Source of the DNA: SKKC01 sp046542845
GTDB taxonomy: Bacteria; Spirochaetota; Spirochaetia; DSM-27196; SKKC01
Direction: 5' to 3'
DNA: 64,000 nt
NCBI GenBank assembly: GCA_046542845.1
Contig: JBKHAN010000009.1
Coordinates: 1-64,000, forward strand
Shown here: positions 53,101 through 61,859 of the stretch, piece after piece
How the letters are laid out: each line of letters starts with the position of its first letter
Numbering within the stretch: position 1 is the stretch's first letter
Position numbers and translations under genes: made by a program
Notes under the pieces: model-generated
Databases searched by the model: none
Told to the model about the DNA's origin: nothing
The model's input: the letters and a program-made list of their open reading frames with translations, nothing else

Positions 53101-54978
53101 ATCTTCGAGCTCTACTCCAACGAGCTTCATGTCTACGTCCTGAATCCACGCACTCCTGCCGTCAGAACGATGGACCTCGTAGGGACGCTCCGCTACGACA
53201 CGCAGTCCCATGTTTTCGAGAATAGGAAGGATGTCGGAGATCGCTATGTAGTGACCGGAGCGAAAGATCTTGAAACGAAGGCGCGTAGCGCCACGGCCAT
53301 TGCCACCTTCGTGCTGCAGCCAGGTAGCTTTGGGCTTACCGAGACTCGTGACAATATCAGCTCCGGCTTCAAGTTCTTCCAGAAGCACAATATCAGCTGG
53401 AACTTCGGACGGATCTACGTCTTCTTTGTACGCTGCGGAAAACGCATTGCAGTACGCATTATACAGCGTGCGAGCCTGTTCGTCGGAGTATTCGTTGAAC
53501 AGCGCTGCGAGCAGCTTGTCTTCCCACGATCTCACCGCGTCGTCGATCTGTTTCTCGAGTCGATCGGAATGGGGTCTGCGCAGGGTCCCGGGTTCGCCAC
53601 GCACGGTCATCTGCAGCCGTGCGAGTATCGATTCATCTACCGACGCGGAGGTCTCTATAGTCGTAGCGTGAAACGCTTCGAGCAGCAATCCTTCGATTCG
53701 ATACCGGCTGACGGTGTTATAGCGATCGCGCGGCACAAATATGAGGCAGGAATAGAAGCGGTGGAAACTGTCGCGTCGAACGAAAATCCTTACTCGCTGT
53801 CGTTCCTGCAGCTGCACGATGCCACGCGCGGTATCGAGGATATGATCCGTACTGCTCTGAAACAGCTCGTCCCTCGGCAGGGTTTCGAGTGTGTGCGCCA
53901 GCGACTTGCCGTTATGGCTCTCCGGAGACAGTCCTGACTTCGAGAGGACCTCGTCGTATTTTTTTCGAAGATACGGGATCGTCTTTGGACTGCGACTGTA
54001 GGCTGCTGAGGTAAACAGGCCCAGAAAGCGGTGTTCTCCGAGCACCGCACCATCTTCGCCGATACGTCGGATTCCAATGTAGTCGAGATACGCAGACCGA
54101 TGCACCGTGGATGGTTTGTTGGCTTTTGCAATCGTCAGAATATCCCGCGACTTGATCTGCGAGGGTCGAGGCTCCGGAATCACCGCTTCGGCACGACCAC
54201 TTCTGCCGTCGCGCAGTATTCCGAGCCCCGTGCCTGCTCGTTGCTGAAAATGCGGATTCTCCGCGTCGGAAACCAGGTCATACTCCCGGTAACCGAGAAA
54301 GGTGAACTGATTGTTCTCCATCCAGTCAAGAAACGCGACGATCTCTGCGATATCCACACCGGCCTCGAGTGTCGCATGCTGCTCGAGGTCAATGCGGATG
54401 CGGTGCGCTTTGGTGCGCATATCGGCCCAGTCGTGTACGGCGGCTTCCACGTCCTTGAGGACCGCGTGCAGCGCTGCTTCGAGTTCGCCGTGGGTTTCGC
54501 TGTCCAGGGCCCGATCGATCTCTATATGCTGCCACGATTCGAGCAGCGTTCCGTCGTGCTGGTCAGCCCCTGCCCGCTCCATGCTTCGAAGCGTCCCCCT
54601 GGGAGTGCGCCGTACTCGAAATACAGGGTGTGCCGTCATATGTACCGTATATCCACGACGATTCAAAGCGATCGACAGCGAGTCGACCAGAAACGGCATG
54701 TTGTCGGTCACGACTTCTATGCACGTGTGTCGGCATTCCCATCCATGTACGGATTCAAGCGGATTAAACACACGAAGCAGAGTCTCGCCGGCAGCGCGAG
54801 TACGGGCGAACTTACGGAGGCTTCGAACTGTTGCAACAAGGCTCTCGGCTCCCCGTTCAAGCAGATCGTCATCCGCCACTTCTGCAAAGAAACCACGAAT
54901 CAGCTCCAGTTCGTCGTCGGAGGCAACGAGATCCTTGACTGAGTCGGCGATTTGCTCACTCAGTTCTGTGTTTTTCAT
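50155..54978 (-). CDS. Large NAD-specific glutamate dehydrogenase (GDH-180 class)
   Basis: At 1607 residues it is the largest gene in the window, matching the L_180 NAD-GDH class that oxidatively deaminates glutamate to 2-oxoglutarate. The N-terminal 700 residues carry regulatory ACT-like domains (EVVTDNMPFLVDSLSIALNR). The catalytic part begins near 720, with KGKVARGGIRWSNRPEDFRT, the catalytic Lys in VPVGAKGGFVVK, and DKGTATFSDLANEIS and GIGDMSGDVFGNGML. The C-terminal helical region is complete. It runs directly upstream of the break before convergent genes and lies 16 nt after the gamma-glutamyltransferase start region, suggesting that glutamate released from gamma-glutamyl compounds is burned (inference). 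Confidence 0.96.
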   Translation of the reverse strand: MKNTELSEQIADSVKDLVASDDELELIRGFFAEVADDDLLERGAESLVATVRSLRKFARTRAAGETLLRVFNPLESVHGWECRHTCIEVVTDNMPFLVDSLSIALNRRGYTVHMTAHPVFRVRRTPRGTLRSMERAGADQHDGTLLESWQHIEIDRALDSETHGELEAALHAVLKDVEAAVHDWADMRTKAHRIRIDLEQHATLEAGVDIAEIVAFLDWMENNQFTFLGYREYDLVSDAENPHFQQRAGTGLGILRDGRSGRAEAVIPEPRPSQIKSRDILTIAKANKPSTVHRSAYLDYIGIRRIGEDGAVLGEHRFLGLFTSAAYSRSPKTIPYLRKKYDEVLSKSGLSPESHNGKSLAHTLETLPRDELFQSSTDHILDTARGIVQLQERQRVRIFVRRDSFHRFYSCLIFVPRDRYNTVSRYRIEGLLLEAFHATTIETSASVDESILARLQMTVRGEPGTLRRPHSDRLEKQIDDAVRSWEDKLLAALFNEYSDEQARTLYNAYCNAFSAAYKEDVDPSEVPADIVLLEELEAGADIVTSLGKPKATWLQHEGGNGRGATRLRFKIFRSGHYIAISDILPILENMGLRVVAERPYEVHRSDGRSAWIQDVDMKLVGVELEDLSAVEKNFRDAVAGVWRGVYESDRFNRLVLFARFTPAYTMLLRAYGKYLLQTGLPFSRQYMAGTLSEYPHIASALIDFFRARFDPDFPGNRATAMTRRYKAIREMLESVRSLDADRILRAFTLTIRATLRTNFYQKENPNSVAFKLDPAVVPDLPLPLPMYEIFVYSPRFEAIHLRKGKVARGGIRWSNRPEDFRTEVLGLMKAQQVKNSVIVPVGAKGGFVVKTRLTGTREEQQQCVRRCYADFLRGMLDITDNRAGDGIQPPKRCVRHDGDDPYLVVAADKGTATFSDLANEISAEYGFWLADAFASGGSVGYDHKKMGITAKGAWESVKRHFRELGRDCRRSDFTAVGIGDMSGDVFGNGMLLSRHTRLIAAFNHLHIFIDPNPDPGTSHAERRRLFRLSQSGWDDYRRELISSGGGVYSRHAKSITLTEAAAQALGTERGEYTPQDLIRAILRAPVDLLWNGGIGTYVKASHERNRDVGDRAHDPVRVDGRELRCLIVGEGGNLGFTQAGRVEFARKGGRINTDFIDNSGGVDCSDREVNIKILLQAVTDRAGLSQKKRNQLFLNMKADVEAQVLRDNYLQAQALSFVEYHSIDRLNEHAQLIRSLERSSALNRSLEGLPDEDGIAELRKSGKGLSRPELAVLLAYAKNELYGSLLSSDVADDSWLGRELALYFPEALRDTFADAMQTHRLRDELICTSISNSVVNRMGPSFSRRMCDDTGATHAEVARAFAVAREVYQVKAAWEAIEAADSRLAASVQMRMLERLASLLRNATRRLLQRADRNQAIQQDVDRYTGTVEFLRSEIGNLLPAHELQSLEDFRSELEGEGVAGDLALIVAQSPFLYSALDITHIAERGQGRELLPVVTQVYFDLARHIPLEWLRTEIEGLPVEGHWQSVARGTLRENYFRYRSELTSRIMQEVKKTGDGSPVDGWIREHNEEVSHVTRVFGEIRATGNADYAAASVAVQEIGRLAEARP

Positions 54979-54994
54979 AGGTTTTTACCCGGCA

Positions 54995-57205
54995 CTACGG
55001 CATTTCCACCATGCCGTAACTGTCGCTCTCGCGTGACTCCCACGCCGCTTCAATGTCACCGGTGGCGTGATCTTCTATCAGTATCATGTTCGCCGCACCA
55101 ATGGTGCCCCCGCTCTGAACATTCTGTCCGCGCTCGGCAAGCTGAGCCTGGACGCGTTCCGAGAAGCCGTCCGGCTCCAGACGCAAGCGATTCTGTATCG
55201 CCCACGGTCTGAGCGTCGCCGCAAAAGCCTGTGGCTCAAAGCGAGGCAGGTCGACCGCCTCCTGCGCGCCCAACCCGAACTCTACAATCGATATAAACTG
55301 CTGCACCTGACCCTGTGGCTGAAAATCAGCCCCGGTATTACCGCCAATAATCCACGGTACGCCGTCTCGAAGTACCATGTGGGGTCCGGATGTATGACGA
55401 ACCTTCTTGCCGGGCTCAACGTGATTAATGTCGGACGGATCGGAGTTCATGAAGATGATGCGTTCATTCATATGTATACCCGTGTCTCCCGCCACGAGAA
55501 AGCTGACACCTATGGATGTCGTAACCGCAGCGGCATTCCCGTACCGGTCGACCATGTGGAACGTGGTCGTGTTTCGCGGGTCACCCTCGATCCCCACTCT
55601 GTCCTCTATTGGCCACTCAAGCGAAGAGTCAAGCGAAATCCGCGCTCGCTGTTCGTCGGCATACTCGCGGGATAGCAGCGTATCGACGGGTACATCGACA
55701 AAATTCGGGTCTGCTATGTAACGGTTTCGATCGGCGAAGGCGAGCTTTATCGCTTCGGACATAAGATGCACCGCGTCTGCGTCGTTCGGCCGCATGTCTG
55801 AGAAATCATAGCCTTCGAGGATACGGAGCACCATGAGTTCGGTCATACCCTGGCTGCTCGGGGGATTCTGAAACACCTGCAGACCCCGGTAATCGATCGA
55901 GACAGGTTCCACCGCCCCGTAGTCGTAGAACTCGGAGAAATCCTCGATTGCAAAAAGTCCGTTGTTTTCCTCGGAAAACGCCACTATGCGCTCGGCAACA
56001 GGTCCCCGGTAGTAGTAGTCGAGGGCAGCCTGCAGCGCGGCGCGCTCGCCCCGCACTCGTGCATTCTCCCACGCACTTACGAGTGCACGATACGTTGCCC
56101 CGAGATCCGGGTTAAACACACGGTCTCCTGCAGAAACGATATTGCCGTCGGGCGCGTAAATCGCTGCCGCGTCCGGCCAGCTCTGGATAAGCGGCTCAAG
56201 CAGATTAAGCCACCTCATCCAGTCGTCGGCGACCACAGCACCGTCCTCGGCTGCTGCTATCGCCGGTGACAGCACATCCCCGAGTCCGAGACTCCCGTAG
56301 CGCTGCAGGAGCTCCATATAGGCGCCCCACGATCCGGGAACGATCGAGCGGTGTATTCCGTTTGACCCGACGAACTGATCCCCGATATCAGCTGTCTCGT
56401 CTGCAGCGTCCGCGTTAAAGAGGGAGTTCTCCGCCGCCATTGGCGTCGGCCCGACGCCGTCGTAAGAGGTGACGGTTCCAGTCTCCGCGTCAAAATACAG
56501 GAGCCACGTACCACCACCAAGCGGTGAAGAAAAGTAGGGTTCAACGACGCTCATCATGGCTGCCACGGTAACCGCCGCATCGGCAGCCGTGCCTCCGAGG
56601 CGAAGGATCTCCATGCCGGCTTCCACAGCGGCACGGTGACTCGCGACGACAGAAAATCCGCCTGCGGTATCACTCGGCGTGTCGCTCCCGCTGCGAGCGA
56701 GATTCGTCCGCACGTCGCGGTAGGAAAAGCCGGTGTAATCCGCAAGCTCCTCTGCTTCAACAGGTTCCGGAAAGCCGTCGACGGTCACCATATGTGTTCC
56801 CGCCTCACCCTGCTCTGCACGTTCGAGAAACGCTTCGACAAGCGACTCGTACGCGCTGCCGAGTACGGGCGCTGCCGCGACGTCAGGGATCTCGCGGACG
56901 TCGTCTTCTGCCTGAAGGCTGAGCCGGGTAAGTATAGCGGAGATGTCGTCGCCGTAGTCTGCCGACTGCTGTTCCTGTGCAGCAGGCTGCAGCGCAAGAA
57001 GATCACCGTGTGTGTTCACCAGGTCGTAGACCGCTCGCGAGACCTCGGCATCGCTGACGTCGATGCGCAACATGGGAACCCAGCCGTTCTCGTTCGCCCC
57101 CGAGGCGAGAAGGGTATAAGACCCGTCGGCAAGCGGTGCATCCGAGCTGCACGCGAAAAGAGCGACGACCAGAAAAGGAAGGCACAGGTACTTCAGGTTT
57201 TTCAT
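54995..57205 (-). CDS. ggt: Gamma-glutamyltransferase lipoprotein with N-terminal extension
   Basis: About 736 residues. A lipoprotein signal (MKNLKYLCLPFLVVALFAC) is followed by a roughly 150-residue extension not found in normal Ggt, then the gamma-glutamyltransferase fold from about residue 170 (SHRAAVEAGMEILRLGGTAA). The auto-cleavage and nucleophile Thr is in NTTTFHMVD, with the later GGNTGADFQPQGQ and NVEPGKK-type loop also seen. The extension (ADGSYTLLASGANENGWVP, then VYDLVNTHGDLLAL) resembles the FMN-binding-like domain of some lipoproteins, weakly. It releases glutamate from glutathione-type substrates outside the cytoplasm. An ATG at 57226 would add 7 residues. Confidence 0.9.
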   Translation of the reverse strand: MKNLKYLCLPFLVVALFACSSDAPLADGSYTLLASGANENGWVPMLRIDVSDAEVSRAVYDLVNTHGDLLALQPAAQEQQSADYGDDISAILTRLSLQAEDDVREIPDVAAAPVLGSAYESLVEAFLERAEQGEAGTHMVTVDGFPEPVEAEELADYTGFSYRDVRTNLARSGSDTPSDTAGGFSVVASHRAAVEAGMEILRLGGTAADAAVTVAAMMSVVEPYFSSPLGGGTWLLYFDAETGTVTSYDGVGPTPMAAENSLFNADAADETADIGDQFVGSNGIHRSIVPGSWGAYMELLQRYGSLGLGDVLSPAIAAAEDGAVVADDWMRWLNLLEPLIQSWPDAAAIYAPDGNIVSAGDRVFNPDLGATYRALVSAWENARVRGERAALQAALDYYYRGPVAERIVAFSEENNGLFAIEDFSEFYDYGAVEPVSIDYRGLQVFQNPPSSQGMTELMVLRILEGYDFSDMRPNDADAVHLMSEAIKLAFADRNRYIADPNFVDVPVDTLLSREYADEQRARISLDSSLEWPIEDRVGIEGDPRNTTTFHMVDRYGNAAAVTTSIGVSFLVAGDTGIHMNERIIFMNSDPSDINHVEPGKKVRHTSGPHMVLRDGVPWIIGGNTGADFQPQGQVQQFISIVEFGLGAQEAVDLPRFEPQAFAATLRPWAIQNRLRLEPDGFSERVQAQLAERGQNVQSGGTIGAANMILIEDHATGDIEAAWESRESDSYGMVEMP

Positions 57206-57278
57206 TACCCCGTAAGCATAGCACACGCCGTGCGGTTCGTTCAGGGGACAATCGGATCATTGAGTACAGAATCCGGTC

Positions 57279-57938
57279 TCAGCCGAAGGAGACGACCGAC
57301 TCTACTTCGCGCAGGTCCTCGACAACGTGCCGCGCCCCTGCATCGAAAAGCGCCTCCGCATCCAGACCCCTCGAGAGACCGAGCACCGGGATACCGGCGG
57401 CGGCTCCCGAGCGCACCCCGGTCGCGCTGTCCTCGACCACAAGCAGCGATTCGCGATCGCGCGGGCTGAACCCCAGCTGAGACATCGCGCAGCGATACGG
57501 CCAGGGATCGGGCTTGTGTCTGCCACCGTAGTCGTCGACGCCAAAGGTGCGTTCCGGCGTATACCCGAGCGCTCGGCACACCGACTGAACATATATGCTC
57601 GGGGCGTTACTCACGACCGCGTACGGAATCGAGCGTCGCTGCAGTTCTTCGGTGAACGCCGCCGCCCCCGGGGCCACGTCCGGCACATCATCTGACTCGG
57701 CTATGACGGCGAGCCGCAGCTCATACAGCTCCTGAGCACGGTCGGACATGCCCGCAAGATCAGCTATAACGGCGGCGACCTCGAGAGACGCCTTACCACT
57801 CAGGTGCCGGCTCCGATACTCGGGGATCGTTTCGCCACACAGTCGCTCAAAAGCCTCGCTCCACGTGCGATAGTGGTAGTCGGCACTGTCAACGAGCACC
57901 CCGTCAAAGTCAAAAAAAACACCGATCGGCGACATCAC
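57279..57938 (-). CDS. HAD-superfamily hydrolase, beta-phosphoglucomutase/phosphatase-like
   Basis: A 219-residue HAD protein with the Asp nucleophile in FDFDGVLVDSADYHYRTW, motif II in YAVVSNAPS, a Lys in GRHKPDPWPYRCAM and motif III in LVVEDSATGVRSGAAAG. The helical cap at residues 15-85 fits the beta-PGM/phosphatase subgroup. It is probably a sugar-phosphate phosphatase or mutase; the substrate is unknown. It overlaps the oxidase gene upstream by 4 nt, so the two may work in one pathway. Confidence 0.88.
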   Translation of the reverse strand: MMSPIGVFFDFDGVLVDSADYHYRTWSEAFERLCGETIPEYRSRHLSGKASLEVAAVIADLAGMSDRAQELYELRLAVIAESDDVPDVAPGAAAFTEELQRRSIPYAVVSNAPSIYVQSVCRALGYTPERTFGVDDYGGRHKPDPWPYRCAMSQLGFSPRDRESLLVVEDSATGVRSGAAAGIPVLGLSRGLDAEALFDAGARHVVEDLREVESVVSFG

Positions 57939-59275
57939 AGGCCAAAAAGACTTCGAAGATACGGGGTCAGCAATTTGCCATCCGGGTCGAGCCGCTTGCG
58001 CACGCCCTGGAAATCATCCCACCGGGGATACAATGCCTGAAGCTCGCGAGCCCTGGCACGAAAGCGCTTCGCCCAGTGAGGGCGCCCTTCGTACTTGAGG
58101 AACAGCGACTCCACCGCGTCAAAGGCCTCGTAGGAGTCGGCGTGCTCCGCGTTGCGGGTCACGCACCCGACCGTGACCACCGGTCTGCCGTAGGCGTTGC
58201 TGAGCCAGGTCTCGTCTGCGTCGAGGAAACGGATATCCATGGGGATGTGCGCGTAGGCCTTGTTGTCGCGACTTTCGAGCACCCCCACGAGTTCGGCAAA
58301 CAGATCGTCGAAGCGGTCAAGACCCACCGTCCATTCCGCGAGTTCAAGCGTCGACCCGCGCGATTTGGTGACCGTGGCACCGTACAGCGTTCCCTTGTGC
58401 ACCGTGCGATGCGAGAAGAACAGCCACTTCAGCACCCGGTTCGCAAGGCGTGTAAACCTCGGATGCTTTACCGTGCGCGCGTACAGCGCTTTCGAGACCT
58501 CCCGCCGCTTCGACACGCGCGACGGAGCCGCCTGTTCCTCAACCGCCTCGTCGGCGTCGATACGCTGTCCGCGCACGACCCACGCGTAGCCGGTGTGCGG
58601 AAGCCATATAATTCGGACGAAGCTGTAGTCTGCAAGCCACTGCCGATACTCCCGGGTCCAGACCGTGTCAGGAATCGCTTCTTCCTCGACCCGAAGATGA
58701 TACAGCGGCACACAGCGCAGGGTAATCGTCGACAGCACGCCGAGAACACCGAGTCCGCAGCGGACGGCGGGCATGATCCTGTCGTTCGCGGTCACCGTTC
58801 GCACCGAACCATCAGCCTGAACCAGTCTGCACTCGGTCATGTACTCGGCAATCGGATGCGCACCGCCGGATGTTCCGTGCGTGCCGGTCGAAACTGCACC
58901 CCCTATCGTGACGGTGTCTATATCGGGTAAACAGGGCAGCGTCCAGCCGGCCGCTTCGAGCGTCTGAAGCAGCTCCTTGAGTCTCATTCCGCTCTGTACG
59001 GTAATCTCACCGCGGTCCCGGTCGAATGAAACGATATTGTTGTACTCTGAAGGATCGATGAGCACCGCCGTCCCGGCAACAATATCCGCAGATGACTGGC
59101 CGTTACCGATCATTCTGACCGAATCGCAGGCTTTCACCATCTCGACAATCTGTTCCTCGCTCGTCGGCCGCCCGATTTCTTTGTAGCTGTGCTCTACATT
59201 TCCGTTCCAGCTTACCCAGGTACCGCTGTCCCGCAGTTGTTCGGTATTGTACCGGCTCATAAGTGACGTACTCAT
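57935..59275 (-). CDS. FAD-linked sugar lactone/alditol oxidase (ALO/GULO-like)
   Basis: A 446-residue FAD_binding_4 protein. The PP-loop segment IGNGQSSADI and GGAVSTGTHGTSGG are FAD contacts; here covalent-type His occurs in THGT. The C-terminus has the ALO domain signature: RPHWAKRF then YPRWDDFQGVRKRLDPDGKL. Homologues oxidise D-arabinono-1,4-lactone, L-gulono-lactone or alditols such as xylitol. Proximity to a HAD phosphatase and GH28 genes hints at sugar-acid metabolism, but the substrate is undetermined. Confidence 0.85.
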   Translation of the reverse strand: MSTSLMSRYNTEQLRDSGTWVSWNGNVEHSYKEIGRPTSEEQIVEMVKACDSVRMIGNGQSSADIVAGTAVLIDPSEYNNIVSFDRDRGEITVQSGMRLKELLQTLEAAGWTLPCLPDIDTVTIGGAVSTGTHGTSGGAHPIAEYMTECRLVQADGSVRTVTANDRIMPAVRCGLGVLGVLSTITLRCVPLYHLRVEEEAIPDTVWTREYRQWLADYSFVRIIWLPHTGYAWVVRGQRIDADEAVEEQAAPSRVSKRREVSKALYARTVKHPRFTRLANRVLKWLFFSHRTVHKGTLYGATVTKSRGSTLELAEWTVGLDRFDDLFAELVGVLESRDNKAYAHIPMDIRFLDADETWLSNAYGRPVVTVGCVTRNAEHADSYEAFDAVESLFLKYEGRPHWAKRFRARARELQALYPRWDDFQGVRKRLDPDGKLLTPYLRSLFGL

Positions 59276-59338
59276 ATAGGGAAAAGGTACTAACGGATTG
59301 CAGGGTTCGGGTAGACGAGAATAAGAACTGACGATTTC

Positions 59339-60547
59339 TTAACCCGCCGCCGACTCGAGTAGCGCGACGCCGATCACTTCGTCGGAACGCCCGCGTATCG
59401 CCGCGAGGACCGCTTCTCCGGGTCTGGCATCGAGCTGTATGGAACAGGAGGCCGTCTCCTTTCCGTCGAAGATCACGTTATCGAGTTCCTGCACGTTAAT
59501 TCCCGCGGACTTGAGTTCGGACAGAACGTTCGCGAGAACACCGGGGCGATCATAATGCCGCACGACCAGCTGCCAGGGCGCGAGTGTCTGCCTGCACCGG
59601 TTGACCCAGTTTCGGACCGTGCCTTCCTGCGTATATCCCCGGACAATGTCGACGGCGTCCATCGCGACCGCGATCTGGGCCTGCTTCGTGCTCGCGCCTA
59701 TGTGGTGCGTCACGTAGCAGTTTGGCAGAGCTGCAAGCCGATGAGTCACCTCACCGCTTTTCCCTTCCGGTTCGCCGGTGAACACGTCCACCGCCGCGTT
59801 CAGACGTCCTGCGCTGAGTTCGGCGTACAGCGCGTCTTCGTCCACCACCTCCGCGCGGGCGGTGTTCACCACGAGCGCGCCGTCGTGGAGCGACGCGAGC
59901 ACATCCTTCGACACGAGTCCTCTCGTCTCCGGGGTCAGCGCGAGGTGAATGCTCAGTACGTCGCAGGCGGCCGCCACGGCACGGGGATTCGCCGCATGGG
60001 TCACACCAAGCGTCGCCGCAGCCTCCGGGCTCAGCGACCTCGACCACGCGACGACGGGCATACCGAACGCCTTGGCTCGACGGATCAGCTCCCGGCCTAT
60101 GCCGCCGGTCCCGAGGACACCGAGCGTTTTCCCGTAGAGCCCGTCTGCTTTGCTGTACAGCGCCTTGTTCCAGACTCCCGTGCGGAAATCCGCGACATTC
60201 TCGGGAATGCGCCGGTCGGCGGACAGAATGAGCCCGAAGGCGAGCTCCGCAACGGCGATCGCGTTCTGTCCCGGGCAGTTTGCAACGAAGACCCCGCGTC
60301 TGCTCGCAGCGTCCAGATCGATGTTGTTGACCCCGGCGCCGGCGCGTATTACGAGGCTTAAATCGGGACTGTGAGCGATGCATTCGGCGTTCACCTTGGT
60401 CGAGCGCACAATAAGCACCGCTACGCCGTCGAGTCCCGAGCCCAGATCCGATTCGGAGGCACCGGGATTGTTCATGACAGCGCAGCCGAGTGACTCGAGG
60501 GCCGTGACCGCTTCAGGGGGAAATGCGTCCGCGATGTATACGTTCAT
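59339..60547 (-). CDS. serA: D-3-phosphoglycerate dehydrogenase-like (serA) with ACT domain
   Basis: A 402-residue D-2-hydroxyacid dehydrogenase. The substrate domain shows GAGVNNIDLDAASRRGVFVA; the NAD loop is GVLGTGGIGRELIRRA; catalytic residues R (NTARAEVVDE), E and H (HHIGASTKQAQ) are in place. Residues about 330-400 form an ACT domain (HYDRPGVLANVLSELKSAGI), as in type-II SerA, suggesting serine feedback. The ATG is 1 nt after the stop of a 57-codon ORF, so translation is probably coupled to it. Confidence 0.92.
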   Translation of the reverse strand: MNVYIADAFPPEAVTALESLGCAVMNNPGASESDLGSGLDGVAVLIVRSTKVNAECIAHSPDLSLVIRAGAGVNNIDLDAASRRGVFVANCPGQNAIAVAELAFGLILSADRRIPENVADFRTGVWNKALYSKADGLYGKTLGVLGTGGIGRELIRRAKAFGMPVVAWSRSLSPEAAATLGVTHAANPRAVAAACDVLSIHLALTPETRGLVSKDVLASLHDGALVVNTARAEVVDEDALYAELSAGRLNAAVDVFTGEPEGKSGEVTHRLAALPNCYVTHHIGASTKQAQIAVAMDAVDIVRGYTQEGTVRNWVNRCRQTLAPWQLVVRHYDRPGVLANVLSELKSAGINVQELDNVIFDGKETASCSIQLDARPGEAVLAAIRGRSDEVIGVALLESAAG

Positions 60548-60548
60548 A

Positions 60549-60722
60549 TCAGAAGAGTATAAACAGGTACGGGTGCATCCGCCAGAGCGGCCGACAGCCC
60601 GCCGGACGAACCGTGTCCAGGCCGATACGCGGGTTCATTCGTGTCTTCAGGTAGTCCGGGCAACGGCGACACGGTTCGGTGGCCTCGCCCGGCCATGCCT
60701 GAGCTGTTCGTTGCGTTTCCAT
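60549..60722 (-). CDS. 57-residue Cys-containing small protein upstream of serA
   Basis: A short ORF, METQRTAQ... to ...YLFILF, ending in TGA one base before the serA ATG. Ahead of its ATG is GAGGT, 8 nt away, a plausible ribosome site. The product has a Cys pair CRRC (residues about 18-21) and a later Cys, basic residues and an aromatic C-terminus (LWRMHPYLFILF); it could bind a metal or be a regulatory leader peptide. No family recognised. Its codon use is GC-rich like its neighbours. I infer it is translated because of the close coupling; conservation would settle it. Confidence 0.5.
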   Translation of the reverse strand: METQRTAQAWPGEATEPCRRCPDYLKTRMNPRIGLDTVRPAGCRPLWRMHPYLFILF

Positions 60723-60790
60723 GAGCATACCTCACTCATTCGTATCGGGGCCAGGTATAACGTCGGGGCCAGCGCAGAAGCCCGTTTCAG

Positions 60791-61789
60791 TTACAGCGCC
60801 TCGTCGCGATGCAGCCGAATCGATCGCTCGGCCGCAAGCAGTGTGCGAACGTCGGTGAGGGCGTGCTTCAACGTATAGAGCCCGGCTGTATCTCCGCGGC
60901 GGCTGGCTGCGATCGCGTCCCACATGCGATCGTGGCTCGCGCTGTCGGAGAACGGCAGATTATCGGACGCACCGTCGCCGTCGATGATTTTCAGCGCGTC
61001 CCGTTGAATCCGAATCGTAGCCCCGGTTCCGCGAATGGTGAAGTGGTTATCGCCTCCGGCACACGCGGCACCGTGGCTGTAAAAACCGTCCACACCGCTG
61101 CCGTAGACGATTCTCATACGGACAACGTCGAACTCACCGAATCCTGGTCGCAGCACGGTGCCCGTGGCAGACACCCTGGCCGGCGTTCCGAACAGCATCT
61201 GAAATCCGGCGAGGTCGTGAATGCCGCCGTCGAACACGATGCCGAGCGGGAACTCGGGGTTCATTCGCCACGCGGTGTGCGCGTAGGCTCCGGTCTGATT
61301 CTGCTCGCCGCCGAAATACAGATGGCTGACCGCGTCGAAACCAACGACGTCTCCGATCCTGCCGCCCTGAATAGCGGCAGCAGTCGCAGCGATCTTCGCG
61401 TCGTAGGCCTGATTTTCGAGCACGTAGACCGAAGAGCCGGATTCGGCGGCGCTCGCCTCAAGCATGTCGCACTGAGACAGACTCATTGCCGCGGGCTTTT
61501 CGAGGTAGACATCCTTCCCGGCGCGCAACGCCGCGGAGGCGACTATGGCGTTTAGCGATATCGGCGTCAGAACAAGGACTGCGTCTGTTTCGGGGTCTTC
61601 GAGCGCTTCTTCAAGACCGGCGTAGGGCTTGGATCCCGGAAAGTCCTTCGTAGCCTCGCGCCGGCTCTTCTCGCTCCGCGAGACAAAGCCGCGAACCGTG
61701 AACGCGTCGGCGAGACGCTGCAGGTTGGGCTTGTGTACCGAATGCCATATAAGCCCGGGTCCTACGACACAGATATTCTGTCTGTTCAT
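60791..61789 (-). CDS. Gfo/Idh/MocA-family oxidoreductase
   Basis: A 332-residue NAD(P)-dependent dehydrogenase. The Rossmann loop is VVGPGLIWHSVHKPNLQRLA, unusual in having GPGLIW where GxGxxG is usual; the LEKPAAMS motif (EKP catalytic segment) near residue 97 is standard, and the C-terminal beta-sheet domain is complete. The family oxidises or reduces sugars and their derivatives. It sits between two polygalacturonase-like genes and serA on the same strand, so a role in uronic-acid or sugar processing is plausible. The start has AGGAGGTTC upstream. Confidence 0.85.
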   Translation of the reverse strand: MNRQNICVVGPGLIWHSVHKPNLQRLADAFTVRGFVSRSEKSRREATKDFPGSKPYAGLEEALEDPETDAVLVLTPISLNAIVASAALRAGKDVYLEKPAAMSLSQCDMLEASAAESGSSVYVLENQAYDAKIAATAAAIQGGRIGDVVGFDAVSHLYFGGEQNQTGAYAHTAWRMNPEFPLGIVFDGGIHDLAGFQMLFGTPARVSATGTVLRPGFGEFDVVRMRIVYGSGVDGFYSHGAACAGGDNHFTIRGTGATIRIQRDALKIIDGDGASDNLPFSDSASHDRMWDAIAASRRGDTAGLYTLKHALTDVRTLLAAERSIRLHRDEAL

Positions 61790-61859
61790 GCTGAACCTCC
61801 TCGTTGTATGAACGGTCGATACAGCATAGCGCGTGATCGATCAGGATCATAGGGCGGCT

